64,000 bases of DNA from JADCCX01 sp031378805 (GCA_031378805.1 JANNEO010000100.1:41180-105179); one strand, 5' to 3'. Shown: positions 1 through 8,248, counted from the first letter of the stretch. A program made the numbers and translations. Notes: generated from the letters alone by a model not told the origin.

Positions 1-204
1 GTGATGCGGGAGTATCATGGGGCGCAGGATGGCTGGCTGGAAGAAGCCGTGAAGACCCGGCCCTTCGGTCGCCTGATCGACCCGCAGGAAGTGGCCCGCA
101 CCTGCCTATGGCTCGCTTCCGCCGAATCCGGACTGATCACGGGTGCCAATATCGACTTCGACCAGACCATCGTCGGTGTGGGCGCGCCATCGCTGGAACC
201 GTGA
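1..204 (+). CDS. SDR-family oxidoreductase, C-terminal fragment (cut by window edge)
   Basis: The reading frame is open from the first base, so only the last 67 residues are present. The sequence RPFGRLIDPQEVA followed by ASAESGLITGANIDFDQ is the usual C-terminal part of classical short-chain dehydrogenases (FabG-like), where the last strand and the G-x-x-x-x-D segment close the fold. The Rossmann motif and the catalytic Tyr-Lys lie outside the window, so the substrate cannot be judged. It ends 7 bases before the next gene and is followed by two genes related to inositol catabolism, so a polyol dehydrogenase role is possible but unproven. Confidence 0.75.
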   Translation: MMREYHGAQDGWLEEAVKTRPFGRLIDPQEVARTCLWLASAESGLITGANIDFDQTIVGVGAPSLEP

Positions 205-211
205 TCCAGCC

Positions 212-1012
212 ATGAGCCTCTCGTCCTTTGCGGGCCTGCGCATCCTGTCCATCGACCATGGTCCGCATGATCTGGTTCCGGTGGCCGTGGCACTGGGGGC
301 CGATCCGGCACGGATACCAGTGTTCAAGTGTTTGGCTGTCATGGCCTGCGTCCGTGCCGCCGCTGGCCGGCCGGGCTTCGGCATGTTCCTGGATGGAGCG
401 CTGGGGGCTGTGGCCCTTGCCGAGGCGACAGCACTGGGATTGTGGGTGGCACGGCAGTTCCCGCAGGACGACCCGCAAGCTATCGCGCGGGAGCCGTCCA
501 CGTGGCCCGGCAACCACGTGGTCAAGCTGATCGCCAACAGCCGCCCTGATGCCCGCACGCGCCTTGCTGACCATCTCACCGGCATCACCCGCGTGATGGA
601 GATCTGCCGCACCACCGGTCACCGCACACTGATCGAGGTGCTGGTGGCGGAAGGCACGACGACCGCAGCCCTGATCGCAAGGCTTTGCGAGCATGGATTG
701 AGGCCCGATTACTGGCTGATCGAGGCGCAGGCCACACGGGCTGACTGGCAGGCGCTGGAAACCGTGCTCGCCCAAGAGAAACAGTCCTGCCAGGGCTTCA
801 TCGTGATTGCCCGCTCCGCCCAGTCCCACGCGGAAATCAAGGCGGCTGCGGCAATGCCAGGCGTCATCGGTTTCGTTGGCGGACGGGCGATCTTCGCGGA
901 GGTGTTCAAGGATTGGCTGAAAGGTGTGCTCACGGACGATGCAGCTATCCAGGCGCTGGCGGATCGTCTGTCCGGTTTCGCTGCGGCCTTTGACGCCGGG
1001 CGTCATCCATGA
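212..1012 (+). CDS. DUF2090 protein, IolC-type 2-deoxy-5-keto-gluconate-6-phosphate aldolase domain, stand-alone
   Basis: This 266-residue protein matches the DUF2090 domain, which normally forms the C-terminal half of IolC and cleaves 2-deoxy-5-keto-D-gluconate 6-phosphate in inositol breakdown. The supporting segments run in the usual order: IDHG near the start, MFLDGALGA, VVKLIANSRPD, TLIEVLVAEG, RPDYWLIEA and the phosphate-site-like GFVGGRAIF near the end. The lysine usually seen in the WKIE segment is leucine here, so activity may differ. No kinase half is attached. ATG at 212 is preferred because it lies just after the preceding stop; an upstream in-frame ATG would overlap the SDR gene. 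It precedes iolE by about 50 bases and is probably in one operon with it. Confidence 0.7.
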   Translation: MSLSSFAGLRILSIDHGPHDLVPVAVALGADPARIPVFKCLAVMACVRAAAGRPGFGMFLDGALGAVALAEATALGLWVARQFPQDDPQAIAREPSTWPGNHVVKLIANSRPDARTRLADHLTGITRVMEICRTTGHRTLIEVLVAEGTTTAALIARLCEHGLRPDYWLIEAQATRADWQALETVLAQEKQSCQGFIVIARSAQSHAEIKAAAAMPGVIGFVGGRAIFAEVFKDWLKGVLTDDAAIQALADRLSGFAAAFDAGRHP

Positions 1013-1060
1013 TCCAGCGACACCTCCACGACACCACACAGCAACAGGGAGACTGAGACC

Positions 1061-1975
1061 ATGGCCATCCGCCTCGGAGCCAACCCCATCGGCTGGTCCA
1101 ACGACGACCTGCAGGAGATCGGCGGCACCACGCCGCTTGAAACCTGCCTTGCCGAGGCGCGGGAAGCGGGTTTCTCGGGCATGGAGCTTGGCCACAAGTT
1201 TCCGCGCCAACCGGATGCGCTGAAGGCAGCGCTTGCTCCCTACGGCTTGGCCTGTGTGGGCGGCTGGCATTCAGTCGAGCTGCTGCGGCGCGATGCCCGC
1301 ACGGAGTTCACGCTGGCAAAGGACCATCGCGCCCTGCTCAAGGCGATGGGAACAGACGTCTTCATCGTGGCAGAAACCTCGAATGCCATCCACGGCGACC
1401 GCGCGATGCCGCTGTCGCACCGCCCCCGGCTCGATGCCGCCGAATGGGCACCCTTCTGCGCCCGCATGACCGAACTGGCGGACAGGCTGGCCGATGAGGG
1501 GCTGACGCTGTGCTACCACCACCACATGGGGACCATCGTGGAAAGCCGTGCCGACATCGCGGCCTTCATGGAGGGTTGCGGCCCTTCCGTGCGCCTGCTT
1601 CTGGACACCGGTCACGCCACCTGGGGCGGCTGCGATCCCGCGGAACTGGCGAAAACCTACCGCCCGCGCATCAGCCATGTCCACGCCAAGGATGTGCGCC
1701 AGGCCATCATGGACAAGGCCCGCGCTGGCGACTGGAGCTTTCTGGATGCCATCCTTGGCATGGGCGACGAGCTGGGCGTTTACACGGTGCCGGGCGACGG
1801 CATGGTGGACTATGCGGCAGTGTTCAGGCAATTGCCGGGCTATCAGGGCTGGATCATCGTCGAGGCAGAACAGGATCCGCTGAAGGCACATCCGCTGACC
1901 TACGCCAAGAAAGGCGTCGCCAATCTCAGGCAGGCACTGCATGATGCGGGACTGCGGGTGGACGGCGACAGTTGA
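1061..1975 (+). CDS. iolE: Myo-inosose-2 dehydratase
   Basis: IolE dehydrates 2-keto-myo-inositol to 3D-trihydroxycyclohexane-1,2-dione in the cytosol, the second step of myo-inositol catabolism. The 304-residue length is normal for the family. It has the xylose-isomerase-like TIM barrel with family landmarks NPIGWSNDDL at the N-terminus, YHHHMGT, LLLDTGHATWGGCDP, ISHVHAKDVR, VYTVPGDGMVDY and EAEQDPLKAHP; the His, Asp and Glu residues in these segments form the metal site. The start is supported by a purine-rich AGGGAGA stretch upstream. The other iol genes (iolB, iolD, iolG) are not in the window; the truncated SDR at the left edge could belong to the same operon. Confidence 0.93.
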   Translation: MAIRLGANPIGWSNDDLQEIGGTTPLETCLAEAREAGFSGMELGHKFPRQPDALKAALAPYGLACVGGWHSVELLRRDARTEFTLAKDHRALLKAMGTDVFIVAETSNAIHGDRAMPLSHRPRLDAAEWAPFCARMTELADRLADEGLTLCYHHHMGTIVESRADIAAFMEGCGPSVRLLLDTGHATWGGCDPAELAKTYRPRISHVHAKDVRQAIMDKARAGDWSFLDAILGMGDELGVYTVPGDGMVDYAAVFRQLPGYQGWIIVEAEQDPLKAHPLTYAKKGVANLRQALHDAGLRVDGDS

Positions 1976-2038
1976 AATCCAGGCGCTGAATACGACCCGT
2001 CGCTGTCTGCCGTTCATGTAGACCCAAGGAAAACCCCC

Positions 2039-2764
2039 ATGCCGGACCTCTCCGCCTTCCCGATCACCGAGCAATGGCCCGCCAAGCACGCAGACCGGAT
2101 CCAGCTGTATTCGCTGCCGACGCCCAACGGCGTGAAGGTCTCGATCATGCTGGAGGAAACCGGTTTGCCCTATGAGCCGCACGCCATCGCCATCGGCAAG
2201 AACGAGACTTGGACGCCCGCCTTCCTGTCGCTCAACCCCAATGGCAAGATCCCCGCGATCATCGATCCCGATGGTCCCGGCGGCAAGCCTTTCGGCCTGT
2301 TCGAATCAGGCGCGATCCTGATTTATCTCGCGGAAAAGTCGGGCCGCTTCCTGCCATCCGATCCGGCATTGCGCTACGAGACCATCCAGTGGGTGATGTT
2401 CCAGATGGCGGCCATCGGCCCGATGTTCGGGCAGCTCGGCTTCTTCTACAAGTTCGCGGGCAAGGACTTCGAGGACAAGCGCCCCTTCGAGCGCTACCGG
2501 GCCGAAACCGAGCGCCTGCTCAAGGTGCTGGATACACGCCTAGCCGGGCAAGATCAGGTTGGGCGCGACTGGATCATGGGCGAACACTACACCATTGCCG
2601 ATATCGCCACGGTCGGCTGGGTGCGCAACCTGATCGGCTTCTACGGAGCGGCTTCCATCGTCGATTATGACAGCCTGAAGCATGTCCCGGCCTGGCTGGA
2701 GCGCTGCCTGGCGCGCCCAGCCGTGCAGCGCGGACTGGAGATCCCGGTGCGTCCCCCGGCCTGA
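2039..2764 (+). CDS. Glutathione S-transferase, Nu class (YghU/YfcG-like)
   Basis: A 241-residue cytosolic glutathione transferase. The thioredoxin-like N-terminal domain shows TPNGVKVSIMLEE, NPNGKIPAIIDPDG and LFESGAILIYLAEK, the glutathione-binding strands and the ES pair typical of Nu-class enzymes, which often have disulfide-bond reductase activity. The helical C-terminal domain includes FYKFAGK and the GEHYTIADIATVGW capping motif. The start follows an AAGGAAAA ribosome site. It lies 63 bases after iolE and could be cotranscribed. The natural substrate cannot be predicted from the sequence. Confidence 0.88.
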   Translation: MPDLSAFPITEQWPAKHADRIQLYSLPTPNGVKVSIMLEETGLPYEPHAIAIGKNETWTPAFLSLNPNGKIPAIIDPDGPGGKPFGLFESGAILIYLAEKSGRFLPSDPALRYETIQWVMFQMAAIGPMFGQLGFFYKFAGKDFEDKRPFERYRAETERLLKVLDTRLAGQDQVGRDWIMGEHYTIADIATVGWVRNLIGFYGAASIVDYDSLKHVPAWLERCLARPAVQRGLEIPVRPPA

Positions 2765-2856
2765 GCGGACATAATCTGAGATCGAGCCATTGCGCCGCTG
2801 GCGCGAAGGCTTTTGCGGTGCGATACTGCCATCACTGCGATACGGAGCCCCGCGCC

Positions 2857-4248
2857 ATGAACATCCACGCCGCCAAGAACGACTACCGCGACATCATCGA
2901 GGCGGATCGTGAGCATGTCTGGCATCACCTGTCGCAGCACAAGAAATACGAGACGGTGGACCCCCTCATCATCATCGAGGGGAAGGGTATGCGTGTCTGG
3001 AACACGGCGGGACGCGAGCATCTCGATGCCACGTCCGGCGGTGTGTGGACGGTCAATGTCGGCTATGGACGCGTGGCGATCGCCGATGCTGTGCGCGACC
3101 AACTGGTCAAGCTCAACTATTTTGCGGGGGCCATGGGCACGATTCCCGGCGCGGTCTTCGCCAAGCAGCTGATCGAGAAAATGCCGGGCATGAGCCGGGT
3201 CTATTATTCGAACTCGGGATCGGAAGCCAACGAAAAGGCCTACAAGATCGTGCGCCAGATCGCGCACCAGAAGACCGGCGGCAAGAAGCACAAGATCCTC
3301 TACCGCGAGCGGGATTATCACGGCACCACGATCTCGGCCCTGTCCTCCGCCGGGCAGGTGCAGCGGCGCGACCAGTACGGGCCGTTCACGCCCGGATTCG
3401 TCGAAGTGCCGCATTGCCTGGAGTACCGTTCGCAATGGGGTGACGTGGATGACTACGGTGTGCGCGCTGCCAACGCCATCGAGGAGGTGATCCTGCGCGA
3501 GGGGGCCGACACGGTGGGCGGGCTGATCCTCGAGCCGGTGACAGCGGGCGGCGGCGTCATCCCGCCTCCACGGGGCTACTGGGAGCGCGTGCAGGAAATC
3601 AGCCGGAAACATGACGTGCTGCTGATCATCGACGAGGTGGTGTGCGGCCTCGGGCGCACCGGCACCTGGTTCGGCTACCAGCAATACGGGGTCGAGCCGG
3701 ACATCGTGACCATGGCGAAGGGCGTGGCCTCGGGCTATGCCGCGATTTCCTGCACCGTGACGACGGAAGCGGTGTTCAACCAGTTCAAGGCGAATCCGGA
3801 CGACCCGATGAGCTATTTCCGCGATATCTCGACCTTCGGCGGCTGCACGGCGGGGCCTGCGGCTGCCATTGCCAACATGGCGATCATCGAAGACGAGGAT
3901 CTGCTCGCCAACGTGCAGAACATGGGCGACTATCTGATGGAGCGGCTGAACGGCCTGGCTGGCAAACACGCCATCATCGGCGACGTGCGCGGGCTGGGCT
4001 TGTTCCAGGGTGTCGAGCTGGTCAGTGATCGTGCGACCAAGGCGGCACTGCCCGAGAAGCTCGTGCAGGCCATCGTGGCGGATTGCATGGCGCAATCTGC
4101 CGTGATCATCGGTGCCACCAACCGCTCGCTTGAGGGACTCAACAACACGCTTTGCCTCAGCCCGGCCTATATCTGCACACGCTCCGATCTCGATGAGGTG
4201 GTCACGGCAATCGACGGCGCCATCAGCCGCGTCATGGCGGCACAGTAA
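2857..4248 (+). CDS. tpa: Class III aminotransferase, taurine-pyruvate aminotransferase type
   Basis: A 463-residue PLP enzyme that closely follows the taurine-pyruvate aminotransferase pattern (taurine + pyruvate to sulfoacetaldehyde + alanine). Diagnostic segments are VWHHLSQHK, LDATSGGVWTVNVGYGR, RVYYSNSGSEANEKAYK, LYRERDYHGTTISALSS, IIDEVVCGLGRTG and DIVTMAKGVASGYAAISCT, where Lys288 is the PLP lysine, then YFRDISTFGGCTAGPA. ATG at 2857 is chosen over an upstream frame because the family begins shortly before the HVWHHL segment and CGGAG lies in front. The last 17 bases overlap the convergent scpB-like gene. Another omega-amine substrate is possible, since no sulfoacetaldehyde-processing gene is adjacent. 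Confidence 0.85.
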   Translation: MNIHAAKNDYRDIIEADREHVWHHLSQHKKYETVDPLIIIEGKGMRVWNTAGREHLDATSGGVWTVNVGYGRVAIADAVRDQLVKLNYFAGAMGTIPGAVFAKQLIEKMPGMSRVYYSNSGSEANEKAYKIVRQIAHQKTGGKKHKILYRERDYHGTTISALSSAGQVQRRDQYGPFTPGFVEVPHCLEYRSQWGDVDDYGVRAANAIEEVILREGADTVGGLILEPVTAGGGVIPPPRGYWERVQEISRKHDVLLIIDEVVCGLGRTGTWFGYQQYGVEPDIVTMAKGVASGYAAISCTVTTEAVFNQFKANPDDPMSYFRDISTFGGCTAGPAAAIANMAIIEDEDLLANVQNMGDYLMERLNGLAGKHAIIGDVRGLGLFQGVELVSDRATKAALPEKLVQAIVADCMAQSAVIIGATNRSLEGLNNTLCLSPAYICTRSDLDEVVTAIDGAISRVMAAQ

Positions 4249-4843
4249 GGCCCTCTTCGCCGCCATCCAGCATCGTCTCCATCTCGGGCAGATCGTGCAG
4301 GGTCTGCAAGCCGAAGGCCGACAGGAAGCCGCGTGTCGTCACATAGGTGAGCGGCGCGCCGGGTTGAGCAATGCGAGGACCGGCACCAATCAACCCGAGA
4401 CGCTTGAGCCGTGCCATGGTATCGCGGCTGATCTCGCGGCCCAGCATCGCGGAGAGCGCCACTCTCGTGACAGGCTGGGAATAGGCAACCGCCGTCAGGA
4501 CCATGCTTTCCAGGCGCGACAATTCCGGTGCGCCGGGTTCACGAAGCTTTGCTGCCGCGCGGATCGCCATGGCAAAGCGTGGACGCGTGCGGTGCTGCCA
4601 GCCTCCGGCCACAAACACCAGACCATAGGGCCGCGCCTTCAGCTCATCCTGGATATCGGCGATCAGATCATCCAGAATGCAGTCGGGACCAACGAGCGCG
4701 GCCAGCGCCTCGCGCGACACTGGCTCGGTCGAGGCAAAGATCGCCGCCTCGACACGCCCCATCCATTCGCGCCAGCGCAGGTCAGGCGGCAGATCGACGA
4801 GAGCCGCATCAAAAGCAAGTGGAGCCGGTTTCGCCACGGTCAA
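4232..4843 (-). CDS. scpB: ScpB-like chromosome segregation protein
   Basis: A 203-residue protein resembling ScpB, the winged-helix (kleisin-associated) subunit of the SMC-ScpAB condensin. Visible landmarks are RVEAAIFASTEPVSREAL in the first winged helix, ESMVLTAVAYSQPVTR in the second and the C-terminal TTRGFLSAFGLQTLHDLP, which is the ScpB ending. There is no ScpA or SMC gene nearby. The start is a TTG overlapping the TGA of the upstream DUF1403 gene (a GTG two codons later is an alternative), implying translational coupling. In rhizobia such ScpB/DUF1403 pairs are recalled as an accessory type; here the partner and role are unknown. Confidence 0.75.
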   Translation of the reverse strand: MTVAKPAPLAFDAALVDLPPDLRWREWMGRVEAAIFASTEPVSREALAALVGPDCILDDLIADIQDELKARPYGLVFVAGGWQHRTRPRFAMAIRAAAKLREPGAPELSRLESMVLTAVAYSQPVTRVALSAMLGREISRDTMARLKRLGLIGAGPRIAQPGAPLTYVTTRGFLSAFGLQTLHDLPEMETMLDGGEEGLTVPP

Positions 4844-5754
4844 AGACCGTAAAGCCGAAAGGTTGGCCGGGGCGTCAGCTGTCGCAGCACCCCCAGACCG
4901 GCCAGTGTTTCGCAGAAACGACGTGCGGCCCTGTCAGAACCCAAACCTTGGGCGCTCGCGCCTGTTTGGCCAACCATACGCCATGGGGCGACCGAGTCAT
5001 CCGCCAGGATCAGCACCACGCCCATGCCCTGGTCTCGGGTGCGCAGCCTATCGGCTGCAATCGACAGTTCCTTGGCCTTGCGCTGGAGTCCGACGGCCTG
5101 CGCATGGGCCGACAGCGCTGCGCTGCAAAGCACGGCGTTCTGCATCTCGGGCCAGAATGCATCACCAGGCCTGGTACGAACGCCGGCCGCCCCTTGCCTG
5201 AAGGCTGGATCCAGGATCGCCGTCATGTGCAGAAGCACCGGTCTTGCCCAGCCAAGCCGCTGCGCCAGCGCAAGATCGGACCGGAGCAACGCCTGAATCT
5301 CGCCTGCCGCGGCGGCCCCCGTTGTCTCTTCCGTGACCAGGCCAAGCGTCTCCTCAGCCAGCCGAACCGGTCTCGACGTCAGTTGGCGCAGCAAGGAATG
5401 CAACCGACCGGCAGGCCCTGCGTCATCGCCGGGGCGGGTGAGGTGGAAGGCATCGCGCAGCATGGCCTCATCGGCATTCAGCCGCAGCATCCGCGCCATA
5501 GCCACCATGGCCTTCAGCGCCTGGCGCATCCGCAGGCAGCCGAGCCATGGCGCATCGGCACGAACGACCTGATCGAGCAAGGACAACGCTGCGCCTGTCG
5601 CAAAGGCAGCGCCGGAAAGTCCTGCCTCCGGCGTGGATATCCAGCGCGGCAGTGGTTGCAGCATCACCTCAAGGTGCTCATCGGGCACAAGGGCAGCCTT
5701 GCGCTTTCTGCGTGTAGCGCCGGATGAAGGCTGGATGAGAGCAGGCGAATCCAT
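4840..5754 (-). CDS. DUF1403 family protein
   Basis: A 304-residue protein of unknown function recognised as DUF1403 by PLPRWISTPEAGLSGAAFATGAALSLLD-like and RDAFHLTRPGDDAGPAGRL segments. It is helix-rich with many Ala, Leu and Arg residues, no signal peptide and no membrane segment, so it is probably cytosolic. It overlaps the scpB-like gene by 4 bases, and the family is known to sit next to ScpB-type genes, suggesting a joint role in DNA segregation or regulation. No catalytic motif could be recognised. The upstream region is shared with the divergent RraA-like gene and holds a GCGCAT-T-ATGCGC palindrome (5810-5822) that could be an operator. Confidence 0.7.
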   Translation of the reverse strand: MDSPALIQPSSGATRRKRKAALVPDEHLEVMLQPLPRWISTPEAGLSGAAFATGAALSLLDQVVRADAPWLGCLRMRQALKAMVAMARMLRLNADEAMLRDAFHLTRPGDDAGPAGRLHSLLRQLTSRPVRLAEETLGLVTEETTGAAAAGEIQALLRSDLALAQRLGWARPVLLHMTAILDPAFRQGAAGVRTRPGDAFWPEMQNAVLCSAALSAHAQAVGLQRKAKELSIAADRLRTRDQGMGVVLILADDSVAPWRMVGQTGASAQGLGSDRAARRFCETLAGLGVLRQLTPRPTFRLYGL

Positions 5755-5895
5755 TCAGACACTCTACAGGATGACGGCGGATATCAAATGGTGTTGTCCA
5801 TGCAACGCCGCGCATTATGCGCTTCTCAGCCTTGCGGGACCACGCCATCTCTGCAACCTTGCAGCCAGGATATGCGAAGCGTAATGGGGGCAGCC

Positions 5896-6573
5896 GTGGC
5901 GGATTACAGGATCAATCCCATGCCAGCGCAGATTGCGCCGGAACTCGTAGCCAAGCTCCTGCGGGTTGAAACCGCGACCGTCGGGCATTCGCGCCACTGG
6001 GGCTTCATGGACCGGGCGATCCAGCCCCTTCTGCGCCACAAACGCGTGGCGGGCACTGCTGTGACTCTGGCGATCCCGGGGCCGGACTCGACGCTGCTCC
6101 ACCATGCGCTCGGCCTGCTGCGGCCCGGCGACATCCTTGTGGTGGACCGGCTGGGTGATGACCGCCATGCCTGCTGGGGAGGCGGCGTCACGGTGGCCGC
6201 CAAAGCCGCTGGCGCAGTCGCGGGCATCGTCGACGGGCCCTGCACCGATCTCGCTGAAATTCACGATTCGGATTTCCCGATGTGGTGCAGGGGAATGGCA
6301 CCCATCACGACGCGGCTCTACAATCTGGGGGGGCTGCTGAACCTGCCGATTTCCTGTGGCGGCACGGTGGTGCAGGCCGGTGATGCGATCCTGGCGGACG
6401 AATCGGGCGTGCTCGTGCTGCAGGCGGCTGAAGCAGACGCTGTCGCGGAAGCTGCCATCGCGCGTCAAGAGCGCGGCGAGCGCAACCAGGACCGGATGCG
6501 CCTGGGCGAGAAAATGGGCGACCTCTCCGGGGCATCGAAGATGGTACGGGATGCTGTGGAAACACAGACATGA
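5896..6573 (+). CDS. RraA-like / HMG-aldolase fold protein
   Basis: A 225-residue protein of the RraA / 4-hydroxy-4-methyl-2-oxoglutarate aldolase fold. Typical segments are GTAVTLAIPGPDSTLLHHAL, LRPGDILVVD, the glycine-rich WGGGVTVAAKAAGAVAGIVDG and ILADESGVLVL. In true aldolases the segment after VDG carries an Arg-Asp pair that binds metal and pyruvate; here it reads GPCTDLAEI, so the Arg is Thr and class II aldolase activity is doubtful. GTG at 5896 is chosen because GGGGG lies 5 bases upstream; ATG at 5884 or 5920 are alternatives. It overlaps the next gene by 4 bases and so is translationally coupled to a hydroxyacid dehydrogenase. Confidence 0.75.
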   Translation: MADYRINPMPAQIAPELVAKLLRVETATVGHSRHWGFMDRAIQPLLRHKRVAGTAVTLAIPGPDSTLLHHALGLLRPGDILVVDRLGDDRHACWGGGVTVAAKAAGAVAGIVDGPCTDLAEIHDSDFPMWCRGMAPITTRLYNLGGLLNLPISCGGTVVQAGDAILADESGVLVLQAAEADAVAEAAIARQERGERNQDRMRLGEKMGDLSGASKMVRDAVETQT

Positions 6574-7559
6574 CCAGTGCGAACCAAGGCGCCACCTGGC
6601 GCATCATCCTGCTCGATCTCGGCACGGAGAAGCGGGCGCAGCAGATGCGGGCGCTGCTGCCGCCCGGATTTACCCTCGACTATGGCACCGGGCGCGGTGA
6701 CGCCCACATGATGGAGATCATCCGTGACGCTGATTTCGCCATCGCGGGCCAGGTCGGCGTCAGCGCCGAGGTACTGGGTGCCGCGCGCCAACTCAAGCTG
6801 CTGCACAAATGGGGCGTGGGTGTCGACAACATCGATCTGGAAGCGGCGCGGCGGCTGGGCATCCAGGTGGCGCGCACCACAGGCAGCAATGCGGTCGCGG
6901 TGGCCGAATTCACCCTGGCCATGATGCTGATGGCCCTGCGCTTTCCCGCCTATGGCCACCACAAGCTGATGGGCGGCGAATGGAACGGCCCCGGCAAGCT
7001 GCCGGGCGAGACGTTCCTGCTTTCGGGCAAGACGGTGGGCATCATCGGGATGGGTGCCATCGGCCAGACCGTGGCGCGGCTGCTGAACGGCTTTGGTTGC
7101 CGGGTGCTCTATGCCAAGCGCAGCAGGCTCTCTGCTCAGAACGAGCAGGCGCTGGGTGTCAGCGCGGCCACCATCGAGGAGATCATCACGCAGTCCGATG
7201 TCATCTCGCTCAACTGTCCCCTGACACCTGAGACGGCCAACCTCTTCGATGCTGCCGCCTTCGCGCGGATGAAGCCGACAGCCGTGCTGATCAATGCAGC
7301 AAGAGGCGGCGTTGTGGTGGAAGCGGACCTTGCCGATGCGCTGCGCCGCAAGGTGATCTCGGCAGCCGCCATGGATGTCTTCGCGGTGGAACCGCTGCCT
7401 GCCGACAGTCCGCTGATCGGAATCGACACCCTGACGTTGACGCCCCATCTTGCGGCCAGCACCGCCGACACCTTCGAACCGACGGTGCGACGCATGTTCG
7501 CCAACATGGAGCGCGTCGCCAGGGGTGAGCCACTGCCGGAACTGGATCGGGTGGTATAA
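6570..7559 (+). CDS. D-isomer-specific 2-hydroxyacid dehydrogenase
   Basis: A 329-residue NAD(P)-dependent dehydrogenase interconverting 2-keto acids and D-2-hydroxyacids. The nucleotide-binding motif is GIIGMGAIGQ near residue 150. The catalytic residues are Arg245 in AARGGVV, Glu274 in FAVEPLP and His293 in TPHLAAS, all at normal spacing. The N-terminal substrate half contains KWGVGVDNIDLEAA. The start overlaps the stop of the RraA-like gene (ATGA). Together the two genes suggest turnover of a small hydroxy- or keto-acid, possibly delivered by the Pot-type transporter 0.7 kb downstream on the other strand; the exact acid is unknown. Confidence 0.88.
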   Translation: MTSANQGATWRIILLDLGTEKRAQQMRALLPPGFTLDYGTGRGDAHMMEIIRDADFAIAGQVGVSAEVLGAARQLKLLHKWGVGVDNIDLEAARRLGIQVARTTGSNAVAVAEFTLAMMLMALRFPAYGHHKLMGGEWNGPGKLPGETFLLSGKTVGIIGMGAIGQTVARLLNGFGCRVLYAKRSRLSAQNEQALGVSAATIEEIITQSDVISLNCPLTPETANLFDAAAFARMKPTAVLINAARGGVVVEADLADALRRKVISAAAMDVFAVEPLPADSPLIGIDTLTLTPHLAASTADTFEPTVRRMFANMERVARGEPLPELDRVV

Positions 7560-7566
7560 TCAATGT

Positions 7567-7899
7567 ATGGCATTTTGCGCCATATTTTATCCGCGATACA
7601 CGGAGCATTTCGAAGCAATCCTGATCATCCGTGATCGCCGGATTTTCAAGGATGGCTCAATCCTTGAGATCGTGATCTGGAGCGTTCCGGAAAGCGTGCC
7701 ACCGACCACGCACGGCCTGAAGTACCATTTGTTCTACGGCAAGCCGGGAGAGCGCATCGTGGGATATGACAACGAGCGCGGCAAAGGCGATCATCGCCAT
7801 GTTGATGGACGTGAGGAAGCCTACGTGTTTCGCTCCCTCCCCGTCCTGTTGGATGACTTTGAAGCAGATGTCGTGCGGGCAAGAGGAGCAGCATTATGA
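7567..7899 (+). CDS. tumE: TumE-family toxin of a toxin-antitoxin system
   Basis: A 110-residue protein matching the TumE (former DUF6516) family, whose members are toxins of unsettled mechanism. The core is DGSILEIVIWSVPESVPPTTHG, then KYHLFYGKPGERIVGYDNE, ERGKGDHRH and a VDGREEAYVFRS segment, all characteristic. Family members usually start only a few residues before the first strand, so the 15 or so extra N-terminal residues from ATG 7567 may not be translated, but no better ATG, GTG or TTG was found. It ends in an ATGA overlap with the antitoxin-type gene, the usual arrangement for this pair. Confidence 0.8.
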   Translation: MAFCAIFYPRYTEHFEAILIIRDRRIFKDGSILEIVIWSVPESVPPTTHGLKYHLFYGKPGERIVGYDNERGKGDHRHVDGREEAYVFRSLPVLLDDFEADVVRARGAAL

Positions 7900-8243
7900 G
7901 CAGGCTTGATGTGCATGTCGGCGGAAGCTTTGCGGAGTCGAGGCAGCGTGTCCTCGATGCGGTCGCCCGCAGTCGGCGGGGCAAGAAAGTTGAAGAGGAA
8001 CACGTCACTTTCGAGACCTGGGAAGCGTTGTCCGCTGTGATGACCTCCAGGCGGTTCGAGATCGTGCGTCATCTCCATCGCCATCCGGAGACGAGCATTG
8101 CGGCGCTCGCCCGTAGCCTAAAACGTGACTACAAGCGCGTGCATGAAGACGTTGAAGTGCTGGCTTCCGCCGGTCTGATCGAACGCAGCAGCTCGGGACT
8201 CCGCGCCGAGTACGACGAGATCCGCACGCGGATTGCGATCTGA
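7896..8243 (+). CDS. tumA: HVO_A0114-type winged-helix DNA-binding protein, probable TumE antitoxin
   Basis: A 115-residue protein with a winged helix-turn-helix: SRRFEIVRHLHRHPETSIAAL, ARSLKRDYKRVHEDVEVLAS and GLIERSS. This matches the HVO_A0114 family of putative DNA-binding proteins that accompany TumE toxins. The N-terminal 35 residues are basic and probably contact the toxin. It likely neutralises TumE and autorepresses the pair. Translation is coupled to the toxin gene through a 4-base overlap. The toxin-first order is normal for this family. The stop lies 6 bases before the convergent permease gene. Confidence 0.78.
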   Translation: MSRLDVHVGGSFAESRQRVLDAVARSRRGKKVEEEHVTFETWEALSAVMTSRRFEIVRHLHRHPETSIAALARSLKRDYKRVHEDVEVLASAGLIERSSSGLRAEYDEIRTRIAI

Positions 8244-8248
8244 CGAGC

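Noticed and set aside
2665..4266. 533-codon minus-strand ORF opposite the tpa gene.
   Set aside because: Shadow of the aminotransferase; composition and lack of motifs argue against coding.
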